Assembly (NCBI GenBank): GCA_031422315.1
Contig: JANOQN010000052.1
Coordinates: 1 to 56,609 of the forward strand
From: JANNYA01 sp031422315
GTDB lineage: Bacteria; Pseudomonadota; Gammaproteobacteria; Xanthomonadales; SZUA-5
Direction: 5' to 3'
Length of the DNA stretch: 56,609 nt
The notes under the pieces are model-generated. The model did not search any database and had not been told where the DNA came from. It worked only from the letters and a program-made list of their open reading frames with translations. How positions within the stretch are numbered: the stretch's first letter is position 1; each line of letters starts with the position of its first letter. Of the stretch, positions 30,431 to 37,909 are shown in pieces. The position numbers were made by a program, and so were the translations under genes.

Positions 30431-32475
30431 GCTACGAAGTCGAATGTTTGGTGCGTCCCTTGGTCGAACTGCCCAGCGCGTATGTATCAACGTTGACCGC
30501 CGCCGCCATTGGCTTCATGCCCAACACGTTTTGGCTCACCGCGAGCGAAAGCTGGCACAGCTGGGGGCAAACCGCGGTGGTGTCCGCATTGCTTCTCAAT
30601 GCAGCGCGCCGCACACAGCAAGCCTATCGCATGGCGACCTACCACTCGCGCTTGCGCGTCCAGCCGCGTTACGCCGTAACGACTGCCAACATCCCGCACC
30701 GCAAGAACGGGCTGTTTTTGGGTCAAGCGTTTCGCTGGGATGATCGCCATACCCGCAGATATCTAGAAGCCAATCGTGGTGCGTCCAAGCGCTTTTTAAA
30801 GCCCTCCTGGTTTGATCGCTGGCACGGCTTGCCGATTGACACTGATGATGGCGGCGTGGCAGCCCTACACGGTGTCGGCTCCTGGGAAAAAGGTGCGCAA
30901 GAGGATTTGTGGATCTCCGACGCGGACCGCATGGGCCAAGTGCTGGTAGTAGGCACGACAGGCTGCGGCAAATCCCGGTTGTTGGAGATTTTAGCCGCGC
31001 AAGATATCCGCAGCGGTGGCCCGGTGATCGTGCTGGATCCGAAAGGCGACAAAGGCGTCATGCTGCAAATGTATCAGTCGGCCATTGCGTGCGGCCGTGA
31101 GCAGGATTTTATCTGCTTTCACCTGGCGCACCCAAGTTTTTCGGCGCGCTACAACATGTTTGGCAGCTTTGCGCGCGTCACCGAGATTGCCTCCCGTATT
31201 CGCGAATCGCTGCCTGATAGCGGCAACTCGGCCGCGTTTGCGGAGTTCGCCTGGGGCTACGTAAACACGATCGCCATGGGCCTACACAAAATGGGCAGAA
31301 AAACCACGATTTCCACGCTGCTGGCGCACGCCACCAACATGGACGCGCTAGTGTTTGACTACATGGCGCACTTGCTAGATCCCGTCGTCACCGACTGGCG
31401 CGCGGGCTTGGAGATTGAAAAGCAAACCATCGCTGAGGCCCAGAAAAAGAATCCGCGTAGCGCCGGCGATCGCTCGATTGATACGCTCGCCAGTGTGGTG
31501 CTCGCGCACCGCTATCACCTGGTCAATGGCGATATCAAAACCGGCAAGCCTGGCGATGACGTGGGGCGCGCGCTGCTGAAAACCTTCGGCAACGATCGCT
31601 CGCATCACGACAAGCTGGTGGCCTCACTGTTTCCGCTGCTGCAAAAAATGTCGAGCGGTGCGATTGGCGATTTGCTCTCGCCTGATTATGACAACGTCGA
31701 TGATCCGCGCCCCATTTTAGACTTTGAAGCGGCGATTCGGCAAAACAAAATAATCTATATCGGCTTAGATGCGCTGACCGATAGCGTGGTGGCCAAAGCG
31801 GTGGGCACTTCCATGTTTGGCGATATCACCTCCTTGGCCGGGCGCATCTACAACTACGAACGCGGTCAAGGGCTGGATAATTCGCAGTCAAATCGTGAGT
31901 TTTTCCGGATCCGGATTCACGCGGACGAATTCTCCGACATCATCGGCAACAGCTTTATACCGCTTTTGAATAAATCGCGCGGTGCCGGGTTCGATGTGAC
32001 GGCCTATACACAATCGCGCGCAGATATCACCGTGGGTTTTGGTGACGTATCCAAAGGCCGGCAGGCGGAAGACAATTTCAATACCTTGATTATGTTGCGC
32101 GTGCAGTCCGAGGAAACGGCGGAAATGCTGACCGCCCAGCTACCGGAAATCAAGGTACCGACCATCAGCTGGGTATCGATGGCATCGGATGGCAAAGCCG
32201 GGCTAGAATTTTCGGCTTCGCAAGGACAGAAGACGACCGAGGAAAAAACCCGGCTGATTACGCCGTCCATGCTGCGCGAGCTGCCGCGCGGTCAAGCGTT
32301 CGTTTCTACCCAAGGCGGGCGGGTCTTTAAAACACGCTTCCCACTGCCCGAGCACGGTGAAGCCAAAACATCCATCGGCCAAATGGCAGAAAAGCTCATC
32401 GCGCGTCGCCAATCAGCGGGTTCTGAGCCGTGGAAGCAGCTACCCACGCCTTGGCATGCTAAGGACGCCGCATGA
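30427..32475 (+). CDS. traD: Coupling protein TraD, PFGI-1/SXT class
   Basis: 682 residues. The N-terminal 65 residues contain membrane segments. Walker A is GTTGCGKS (176-183), Walker B-like IVLDPKGDKG (201-210) follows, and the later HADEFSDIIGN is the motif with the catalytic acid. AYTQSRADI and a C-terminal TQGGRVFKTRFP are typical. It is the hexameric ATPase that passes the relaxase-DNA complex to the secretion channel at the inner membrane. Confidence 0.9.
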   Translation: MSYEVECLVRPLVELPSAYVSTLTAAAIGFMPNTFWLTASESWHSWGQTAVVSALLLNAARRTQQAYRMATYHSRLRVQPRYAVTTANIPHRKNGLFLGQAFRWDDRHTRRYLEANRGASKRFLKPSWFDRWHGLPIDTDDGGVAALHGVGSWEKGAQEDLWISDADRMGQVLVVGTTGCGKSRLLEILAAQDIRSGGPVIVLDPKGDKGVMLQMYQSAIACGREQDFICFHLAHPSFSARYNMFGSFARVTEIASRIRESLPDSGNSAAFAEFAWGYVNTIAMGLHKMGRKTTISTLLAHATNMDALVFDYMAHLLDPVVTDWRAGLEIEKQTIAEAQKKNPRSAGDRSIDTLASVVLAHRYHLVNGDIKTGKPGDDVGRALLKTFGNDRSHHDKLVASLFPLLQKMSSGAIGDLLSPDYDNVDDPRPILDFEAAIRQNKIIYIGLDALTDSVVAKAVGTSMFGDITSLAGRIYNYERGQGLDNSQSNREFFRIRIHADEFSDIIGNSFIPLLNKSRGAGFDVTAYTQSRADITVGFGDVSKGRQAEDNFNTLIMLRVQSEETAEMLTAQLPEIKVPTISWVSMASDGKAGLEFSASQGQKTTEEKTRLITPSMLRELPRGQAFVSTQGGRVFKTRFPLPEHGEAKTSIGQMAEKLIARRQSAGSEPWKQLPTPWHAKDAA

Positions 32476-32732
32476 GTAATGACCACGCCAACTCACCTGA
32501 TTTCGGCCGCGCGCTCACCCTACTAGAGCTGGGCTGGGTGATGGACACCGCAGATAGCTTAGTTAATCGGATGCGCGTTGAGGCCATCATCAACTTTCCT
32601 GAATCCGAACAAGAACGCGCGATGCGCATATTGTCCACCGAGCTTGAGCGAGATAAGACATTTGCTTCGTTGAGCACAGAGTGGCAACGCATTGTCATGG
32701 CTGAAATACTCGCGGTATTGGCCCGGCCATGA
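32472..32732 (+). CDS. Small hypothetical transfer-operon protein (86 aa)
   Basis: 86 residues, soluble and helical (ALTLLELGWVMDTADSLVNR, ERAMRILSTELERDK). ATGA overlaps at both ends. A small gene at this place between traD and the DUF4400 gene is common in related elements, but I know no function. Its tight coupling suggests a role with TraD. Confidence 0.6.
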   Translation: MSNDHANSPDFGRALTLLELGWVMDTADSLVNRMRVEAIINFPESEQERAMRILSTELERDKTFASLSTEWQRIVMAEILAVLARP

Positions 32733-33370
32733 ATCAAGCGCAGCAACGTCCGGGGGAAGACAAAACGCCGTTTTTAAGCGCCGTTTTTGCAATTCCGCTG
32801 TTGTTCTTCGTGCTTACCGCTGCCGGATTTTTGCTCGCGCAAACCGGGGTGCATGGGTTGCGCGCGCTTGGCAAACCGCAATCGGTGCAGATCCAAAACG
32901 TATTAACACGGGAATCGGCCCTACTTGAAACGATCTCCCCTACAAACCCGGTGCGTGTCTTGACGCAAGCTACCGATGGATGGCTAGTTAAGGGCGCTGT
33001 ATTCGCGGCCAAGGGCCATCCGGGGATTATTCCCACCGTCATCATTCAAGACGCCATTAGCGTCACCCACATCGTCGTGCGGCGCGGCGTGATCGCGATG
33101 CTGGTTCTGATCCCCTTGCTGCCGATTCTATGGGCTGCGTTCCAGGATGGGCTGACCACGCGCGAGCTGCGCAAATTTGGCAACGGCCAAGAATCCTCAG
33201 TGCGCTTTGCCGGCGCGAAACGTGGCGTGGCCATTTGGATGAGTTTGTTGACTTTGGCCTATTTGCTATGGCCGGGGCCCGCACACCCAATGGGGTTGTT
33301 ACTGGCGCTGACCGCAACGATGGGGCCGTACCTCGCCATTGCGGTTGGAGAATATCGAAAATACTTATGA
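32729..33370 (+). CDS. ICE membrane protein, PFL_4697 family (DUF4400, TIGR03747)
   Basis: 213 residues with about four transmembrane helices (21-41, 109-130, 166-185, 189-207). The family pattern is visible in the first periplasmic loop and in REL-KFGNGQESSVRFAGAKR between the later helices. An inner-membrane protein of the type G transfer apparatus, function not defined. ATGA overlaps on both sides. Confidence 0.82.
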   Translation: MNQAQQRPGEDKTPFLSAVFAIPLLFFVLTAAGFLLAQTGVHGLRALGKPQSVQIQNVLTRESALLETISPTNPVRVLTQATDGWLVKGAVFAAKGHPGIIPTVIIQDAISVTHIVVRRGVIAMLVLIPLLPILWAAFQDGLTTRELRKFGNGQESSVRFAGAKRGVAIWMSLLTLAYLLWPGPAHPMGLLLALTATMGPYLAIAVGEYRKYL

Positions 33371-33774
33371 GGCACCTTATGACACTAAAACTGACCCCGC
33401 TCGTTCTTATCGCATGCAGCTTACTCGGTGCCTGCCACCGCCACGCGAAGGTTGAGAGCACCGCCGACACTGATGGCTTTGAAGTCCAAGGAGATCCCGC
33501 TCCGCAAACGAGTCGCGATAGCGTCGCGATGCAAGCGCCGCGCACCTCGGAAAGTGAGCTGATGATTCTGGCGCGCCTGGAAGCCGAACTAGCGCTGCTG
33601 AGCCCGACGTTGCGGGAAGCCGAAATGGCTGGCCAGTCGAATCGGCAGCAGTTCGACTACGAGCAGCTGCGGCTGGATTTGGATCGCATTCGGTTTGGCC
33701 TGCGCCAGTACCGCTCGGGTGAGCTGGATCAACCGCGCGCATTGCCACCGATTTCCGGTGAGTACCGTCGATGA
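33367..33774 (+). CDS. RAQPRD-family ICE lipoprotein (TIGR01690)
   Basis: 135 residues from ATG 33367, which overlaps the previous stop as ATGA; the longer frame back to 33130 runs inside the DUF4400 gene and is rejected. Signal and lipobox at LIACSLLGAC. The C-terminus FDYEQLRLDLDRIRFGLRQY and DQPRALPPISGEYRR is the RAQPRD signature with Leu replacing the final Asp. A periplasmic component of the transfer system, role unknown. Confidence 0.82.
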   Translation: MRHLMTLKLTPLVLIACSLLGACHRHAKVESTADTDGFEVQGDPAPQTSRDSVAMQAPRTSESELMILARLEAELALLSPTLREAEMAGQSNRQQFDYEQLRLDLDRIRFGLRQYRSGELDQPRALPPISGEYRR

Positions 33775-34046
33775 GCGTTTTCTTCCTGGCGACGGTAGCG
33801 GACATTGCCGCCGCGTTTGAAGCGGGCTCAGGCCTGACGGTGCTCAGCCTAAGCATCGCCTTTAGCACCATTGGCTTTATCGCCATATTTTTAACCACCG
33901 CGTGGGCGTGTTTGACCCACTTTTCAGAAATTCGGGGCGCGCGCATGTCCATGGCGGTTGCCGCGTTCCGAATCCTCGTGGCGATGCTCGTCGCACTCGC
34001 CAGCTTTCAGTTCTTCACCACCTCCTACACCGGCTCCATTACCTGA
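33771..34046 (+). CDS. ICE membrane protein, PFL_4701 family (DUF3262, TIGR03758)
   Basis: 91 residues, two transmembrane helices (about 22-46 and 62-82), N-terminal FEAGSGLTVLSL typical of the family. A small pilin-like or membrane subunit preceding the PFL_4702 gene, as in all elements of this class. Starts in an ATGA overlap. Confidence 0.82.
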   Translation: MSVFFLATVADIAAAFEAGSGLTVLSLSIAFSTIGFIAIFLTTAWACLTHFSEIRGARMSMAVAAFRILVAMLVALASFQFFTTSYTGSIT

Positions 34047-34055
34047 GAAACCTAA

Positions 34056-34436
34056 ATGAAATTGATACAACACAGTAAAGCTTTTTTAGCCACCGTTATG
34101 GCCTCCGCATATGCCACGGTCGCGAGCGCGCAGGTCATTACCATGCCCTCCGCACCGCTGCCTGCAGGCGTCACCTCATCCAGCAATCCGATTGAACAAG
34201 CGGTGTCCATCGGTCAGCACGGCGCCAAGCTGGGGTTTTATTTTGTCGCTGTGCTCGTGCTGCTGGGTGTCGCGTACTACGGTTATCCAGCCATCGTCGA
34301 GTGGCGCAATAACAAGAAATCGCTCGGTGAAGCTGCCGGTGTAATTATCGGCTTGCTGATCTTAGGGGTTGTGATTATTGGCTTCGCCAACTACGGCGCA
34401 ACCCAAATCGGTGGCGCGGCAGCGGCGAACCCCTAA
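34056..34436 (+). CDS. ICE membrane protein, PFL_4702 family (DUF2976, TIGR03745), pilin candidate
   Basis: 126 residues. A cleavable signal ending at VASAQ is followed by two hydrophobic helices (about 55-75 and 90-112) around EWRNNKKS, and a Gly/Ala-rich C-terminus. Size, signal peptide and twin helices resemble VirB2/TraA-type pilins, though equivalence is inference. One of the few genes in the operon with a spacer and its own ribosome-binding site, which would allow higher expression, as expected of a pilin. Confidence 0.82.
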   Translation: MKLIQHSKAFLATVMASAYATVASAQVITMPSAPLPAGVTSSSNPIEQAVSIGQHGAKLGFYFVAVLVLLGVAYYGYPAIVEWRNNKKSLGEAAGVIIGLLILGVVIIGFANYGATQIGGAAAANP

Positions 34437-34439
34437 GCC

Positions 34440-34772
34440 GTGAGCACTAAACATTTAAATCACGAGCCCATTGCCATGAATGGGCTCACCCAATCGGAAC
34501 TCACGGTCATCATCTTTATTGGGCTGATCGCGGGTTTACCGTGCGGCATCGTGCTGAGCGTGCTGTGGGAAAACTACCGTATGGCCGGGTTCTTGGCGGG
34601 ATTTGGTGGCGTCGGCGTGGCCGTGGGCGCAGTCGCCATGCTGTATGTGCAGCAGGCCAAGGCCGACACGCCAAGCGGCTATCTGATGCAAAAGATGCAG
34701 GTGCTGTTTTTTCGCAGTAAGTGGGTGCCCGCCTTGGGCGCCTATTACTACAAACGTTCGCGGAGTAAGTAA
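34440..34772 (+). CDS. ICE protein, DUF3487 family (TIGR03750)
   Basis: 110 residues from a GTG start. The longer N-terminus is preferred over ATG 34476 because LNHEP...GLTQSEL matches the conserved family start. Two membrane helices (about 22-42, 46-66), then a basic C-terminus ending in YYYKRSRSK. By position and size it is the probable TraL/VirB3-like subunit of the inner-membrane complex. Confidence 0.82.
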   Translation: MSTKHLNHEPIAMNGLTQSELTVIIFIGLIAGLPCGIVLSVLWENYRMAGFLAGFGGVGVAVGAVAMLYVQQAKADTPSGYLMQKMQVLFFRSKWVPALGAYYYKRSRSK

Positions 34773-34775
34773 GTT

Positions 34776-35399
34776 ATGTATACCGATGCGCTCAAAGAAA
34801 GCCAGCGCCAGCAGCGCATCCGTGAATGGGCGTTGGTGTTGATGGCGGTAATCACGGGGGTTTCGCTGTTTGGCTGGAAATCGGCCGCGCAGCACATCAC
34901 GGTGGATGTGCGGCCGGGCATTACCCAAAAAGAAACGCTCAAGCCAGGGCAAATGCCGCCAGAAAATGTGTTCAATTTTGCCCTGACGCTGATGCAGCAA
35001 ATCTATCGCTGGAAGTCAGATGGCAAAACGGAGTACAGCACTAATCTAGACAGCTTTGCCACGTACTTAACGGATTCGTGCATGGCTACGTTGCGTAAAG
35101 ACTACGCGCTGCGCGCGCAATTGGGTGAGCTCGGTGGAAGGGCACGGCGCTGGGAGCCGCTCACCGGTGGCTATTTTGCGCCCGAGCGCGTGCAAGCACT
35201 CGACGGCCGCACGTGGGTCGTCACGCTGGATGCTTCCATTGTCGAAACCGTCAATACCCAACCGGTCAAAGACGGCGATTTTCGCTACGGCGTGTTCGTG
35301 CGCGCGATCGACTCAGATCGCGATGTTAATCCCTTTGGACTGCAAATGGATTGCTTCACCACCGGCAGCCCGTCACCTCTTGAGAAGAAAACACCATGA
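34776..35399 (+). CDS. ICE protein, PFL_4703 family (DUF2895, TIGR03746), TraE/VirB8-like
   Basis: 207 residues with a short cytosolic N-terminus, one transmembrane helix at about 20-38 and a periplasmic domain containing PENVFNFALTLMQQIYRW and a late VRAIDSD segment. The layout corresponds to the VirB8/TraE assembly factor that bridges inner-membrane and core complexes. It overlaps the next start by 4 bases. Confidence 0.82.
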   Translation: MYTDALKESQRQQRIREWALVLMAVITGVSLFGWKSAAQHITVDVRPGITQKETLKPGQMPPENVFNFALTLMQQIYRWKSDGKTEYSTNLDSFATYLTDSCMATLRKDYALRAQLGELGGRARRWEPLTGGYFAPERVQALDGRTWVVTLDASIVETVNTQPVKDGDFRYGVFVRAIDSDRDVNPFGLQMDCFTTGSPSPLEKKTP

Positions 35400-36121
35400 T
35401 GCTCTCTGTAGTTGTTGCGGCCGCACTGGCGGCTAGTTCACCCAATAAATTGATATGGGACGACGTTCCCCTCAGCGTGAGTATCCCGACCAGTGCAGAA
35501 ACCGTGCTGCGCGTGCCTGAGCCGGTCGAAATCGGTGTTCCACCGGAGCTCGCCTCGAAACTGCGCGTGGAGTCCATCAAGAACGTCGTCTTGCTCAAAC
35601 CGAACGCCTCGTTTGAACAAGGGCGACTCGTGCTTCGTGCGCTCGGCGCAAATCAGGTTTATTTGATTGATGTGACCGCAAGCGCCAATGCCAACACGGA
35701 TCGATACGAGCTGATCGCGCCAAAAGCATTGACTGATGGGCCAGAGCACGCGCCGGCACAGGGTGAAGACGTTCGGATCGCACTGACGCGGTTTGCCTCG
35801 CGCGAGTTTTTTGCGCCGCAGCGGCTGCGCGGCGGGCTTTCTGCGGTACGCGTGCCGGTATCGTTGGCACCGGTTGCGATTTATCGCGGCCATGCGGTGC
35901 AGGCAACGCAACAGGCCAGCTGGTCCTATGCCAATCATTTTGTGACGGCCGTTGAGCTGCTAAATCTCACGCCGGACACGCGCGAGCTGGATCCTCGCCA
36001 GTTACGGGGCGACTGGCTAACCGCCACCGTGCAGCACACCAGTTTGGCACCGGCAGGGCAGGCGGGCGAACGCACATTGGTCTATCTGGTGTCGGCACGT
36101 CCGTTTGAGGCCTGCCAATGA
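35396..36121 (+). CDS. ICE protein, PFL_4704 family (DUF3438, TIGR03749), TraK/VirB9-like
   Basis: 241 residues, signal peptide (MMLSVVVAAALAASS), then a beta-rich domain typical of secretin-like TraK proteins: LRVPEPVEIGVPPEL, VLLKPNASFEQGRLVLRALG. A periplasmic or outer-membrane core-complex component. Overlaps on both sides with the VirB8-like and VirB10-like genes, the conserved trio of the core complex. Confidence 0.82.
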   Translation: MMLSVVVAAALAASSPNKLIWDDVPLSVSIPTSAETVLRVPEPVEIGVPPELASKLRVESIKNVVLLKPNASFEQGRLVLRALGANQVYLIDVTASANANTDRYELIAPKALTDGPEHAPAQGEDVRIALTRFASREFFAPQRLRGGLSAVRVPVSLAPVAIYRGHAVQATQQASWSYANHFVTAVELLNLTPDTRELDPRQLRGDWLTATVQHTSLAPAGQAGERTLVYLVSARPFEACQ

Positions 36122-37530
36122 GTACGCTAAACAACAAGTGGCCCATCGCGGCTGCCATCGCGGGCACCGGCTTGCTGATGGCGTTTGGCCTATCGCAATG
36201 CGGCAAGACGATCCAAACCAGCGCACCGGCTGCAACGCCGGTCGTGGCGGTGCCGACCTTGGCCGAACGGCCCTCCGACGCCGATTCGGTCGAAGCCACG
36301 GTCGCGACTATGGCCGCTGAGCTCAGTGCGGCGAAAGCGGACAAAGCGCGTGCCGACGAACTGGAAGTCAAAGTGGCCAGCATGGAACAAAAAATGGCCA
36401 GTCAAGACGTTTCCGGTGCGATGGCGGAGATGACGGCGATCTTGCGCGAGCTGCAAACCCAAAATCTCGCGACTAACGCAAGGTTGCTCGAAGTGGAGTC
36501 AGCGCGCGCGCCCGATGATGGTGCCGTGGCGGCCGATTTTGGCTATGCCGGTGGCGGCGTGCCGGGTGGCACTGACTCAGGCGCTGGCGCTGGTGATGCC
36601 GCGCTAGCTGCGGTCAGTGCGGCGCCGAGCTATATTTGGATTCGACCGCTCGATCAAGCGCCAGCGATTCCCGGCGCTGACCCGCAATCGGTGGCGACGG
36701 TTAATACCGGCGATATTGAACCGGTGCAGCCCGGCGATATCGCCATCGCTCCGGAGACGGTGCAGCCATTGGTGAAAGTGGCTTCGTTAGGACCCAAATA
36801 CACGATTCCCGCGAATGCAACCTTGCTTAATGCAACGGCATTGACGGCGCTGATTGGGCGTGTGCCGGTGAACGGCACGGTGTCTGATCCCTACCGATTT
36901 AAAGTGCTGGCATCAGCCCAGGGTTTTGCGGCAAATGGCTTTTCATTGCCGCCGGAACTGCGGCACATGGTCATGTCGGGTGCTGCAACCGGCGATTGGG
37001 GCTTGTCCTGCGTCAGCGGCATCATTGACTCGATCACGTTTGTGTATTTAGACGGCTCGATTCAATCCTATGGTTCAGACGTGGCGAGCGAAGGCACAGG
37101 GCAGAGCACCGCGCAGCAGCGCAAGCGGCTCGGCTACTTGTCGGATCCTTCCGGTGTGCCGTGTGTAAAGGGCGAGCGCGTGACCGATGCGCCAAAAATC
37201 CTGGGCGCACGCTTTGCCGCCGCTGCGCTGGAGGCGACTGCCCAAGGCTACGCAGAAGGCCAGACCGATACCGTCGTGACGGCTGCCGGCGGCGTCGTGC
37301 GCACCATCAATGATGCTGCGAAATTTGGCGCGTTTGCCGGATTGGCCGGCGGTGCCGCCGATTCGCGTGCGTGGTTGGAATCGCGCCTCAGCCAGTATTT
37401 TGACGTCGTGTACGCCCCGCCTAGCCAAACCGTGGCGATCCACATGGAATCCCAAATCAACTTAGACCAGCTGCAGGGCGCGCGCAAGCTGAGCTATGAC
37501 AGCGAACAAACCTCTACTGGACTGGATTAA
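36118..37530 (+). CDS. ICE protein, PFL_4705 family (TIGR03752), TraB/VirB10-like
   Basis: 470 residues. One N-terminal transmembrane helix (about 9-26) is followed by a coiled coil (LAERPSDADSVEATVATMAA and onward to about residue 125), a Gly/Ala/Pro-rich linker (137-175) and a C-terminal beta-barrel-type domain with GRVPVNGTVSDPYRFK. This is the VirB10 scaffold spanning the envelope. The closing residues (YAPPSQTVAIHMESQINLD) are typical. Confidence 0.85.
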   Translation: MSTLNNKWPIAAAIAGTGLLMAFGLSQCGKTIQTSAPAATPVVAVPTLAERPSDADSVEATVATMAAELSAAKADKARADELEVKVASMEQKMASQDVSGAMAEMTAILRELQTQNLATNARLLEVESARAPDDGAVAADFGYAGGGVPGGTDSGAGAGDAALAAVSAAPSYIWIRPLDQAPAIPGADPQSVATVNTGDIEPVQPGDIAIAPETVQPLVKVASLGPKYTIPANATLLNATALTALIGRVPVNGTVSDPYRFKVLASAQGFAANGFSLPPELRHMVMSGAATGDWGLSCVSGIIDSITFVYLDGSIQSYGSDVASEGTGQSTAQQRKRLGYLSDPSGVPCVKGERVTDAPKILGARFAAAALEATAQGYAEGQTDTVVTAAGGVVRTINDAAKFGAFAGLAGGAADSRAWLESRLSQYFDVVYAPPSQTVAIHMESQINLDQLQGARKLSYDSEQTSTGLD

Positions 37531-37534
37531 AGCC

Positions 37535-37909
37535 ATGCGTTTTTTATTGATTGTGTTAATGACTGCAACGAGCGCGCTGATCACCGGCTGCGCACGTTCC
37601 AAGCTGCCGGAAGCTAGCTCATCGATGGCTGAGGTTTATTACGGCGTGGATGCGGTGAGTAACCTACATGCACGCCGAGAGATCAATGGCGGCAGCGAGG
37701 ATTTAACCGGCTGGACGCGTGATGGCGCCACCGAGCTCAGCACCCGTTTTCCGCGCGTCGCCAACCCGACCATGGTGATGTTTGTCTTCCCGCATCTGGC
37801 GGGCGATATGCCGATTCCCGGCTATGTCACCACGTTCCCGCTGTGGGAATCGCCGCCGTATGCCTTGCCGGGCGAAACCTATCGCGCCACTGATGAGATC
37901 TTGCCGTGA
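37535..37909 (+). CDS. Conjugation lipoprotein (TIGR03751), VirB7-like
   Basis: 124 residues from ATG 37535, five bases after the previous stop; an earlier in-frame ATG at 37496 lies inside the VirB10-like gene. Lipobox ALITGC, then LHARREINGG, TRFPRVANPTMVMFVFPHL and FPLWESPPYALPGE, the family pattern. An outer-membrane lipoprotein of the core complex. Its stop overlaps the traC start (GTGA). Confidence 0.85.
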   Translation: MRFLLIVLMTATSALITGCARSKLPEASSSMAEVYYGVDAVSNLHARREINGGSEDLTGWTRDGATELSTRFPRVANPTMVMFVFPHLAGDMPIPGYVTTFPLWESPPYALPGETYRATDEILP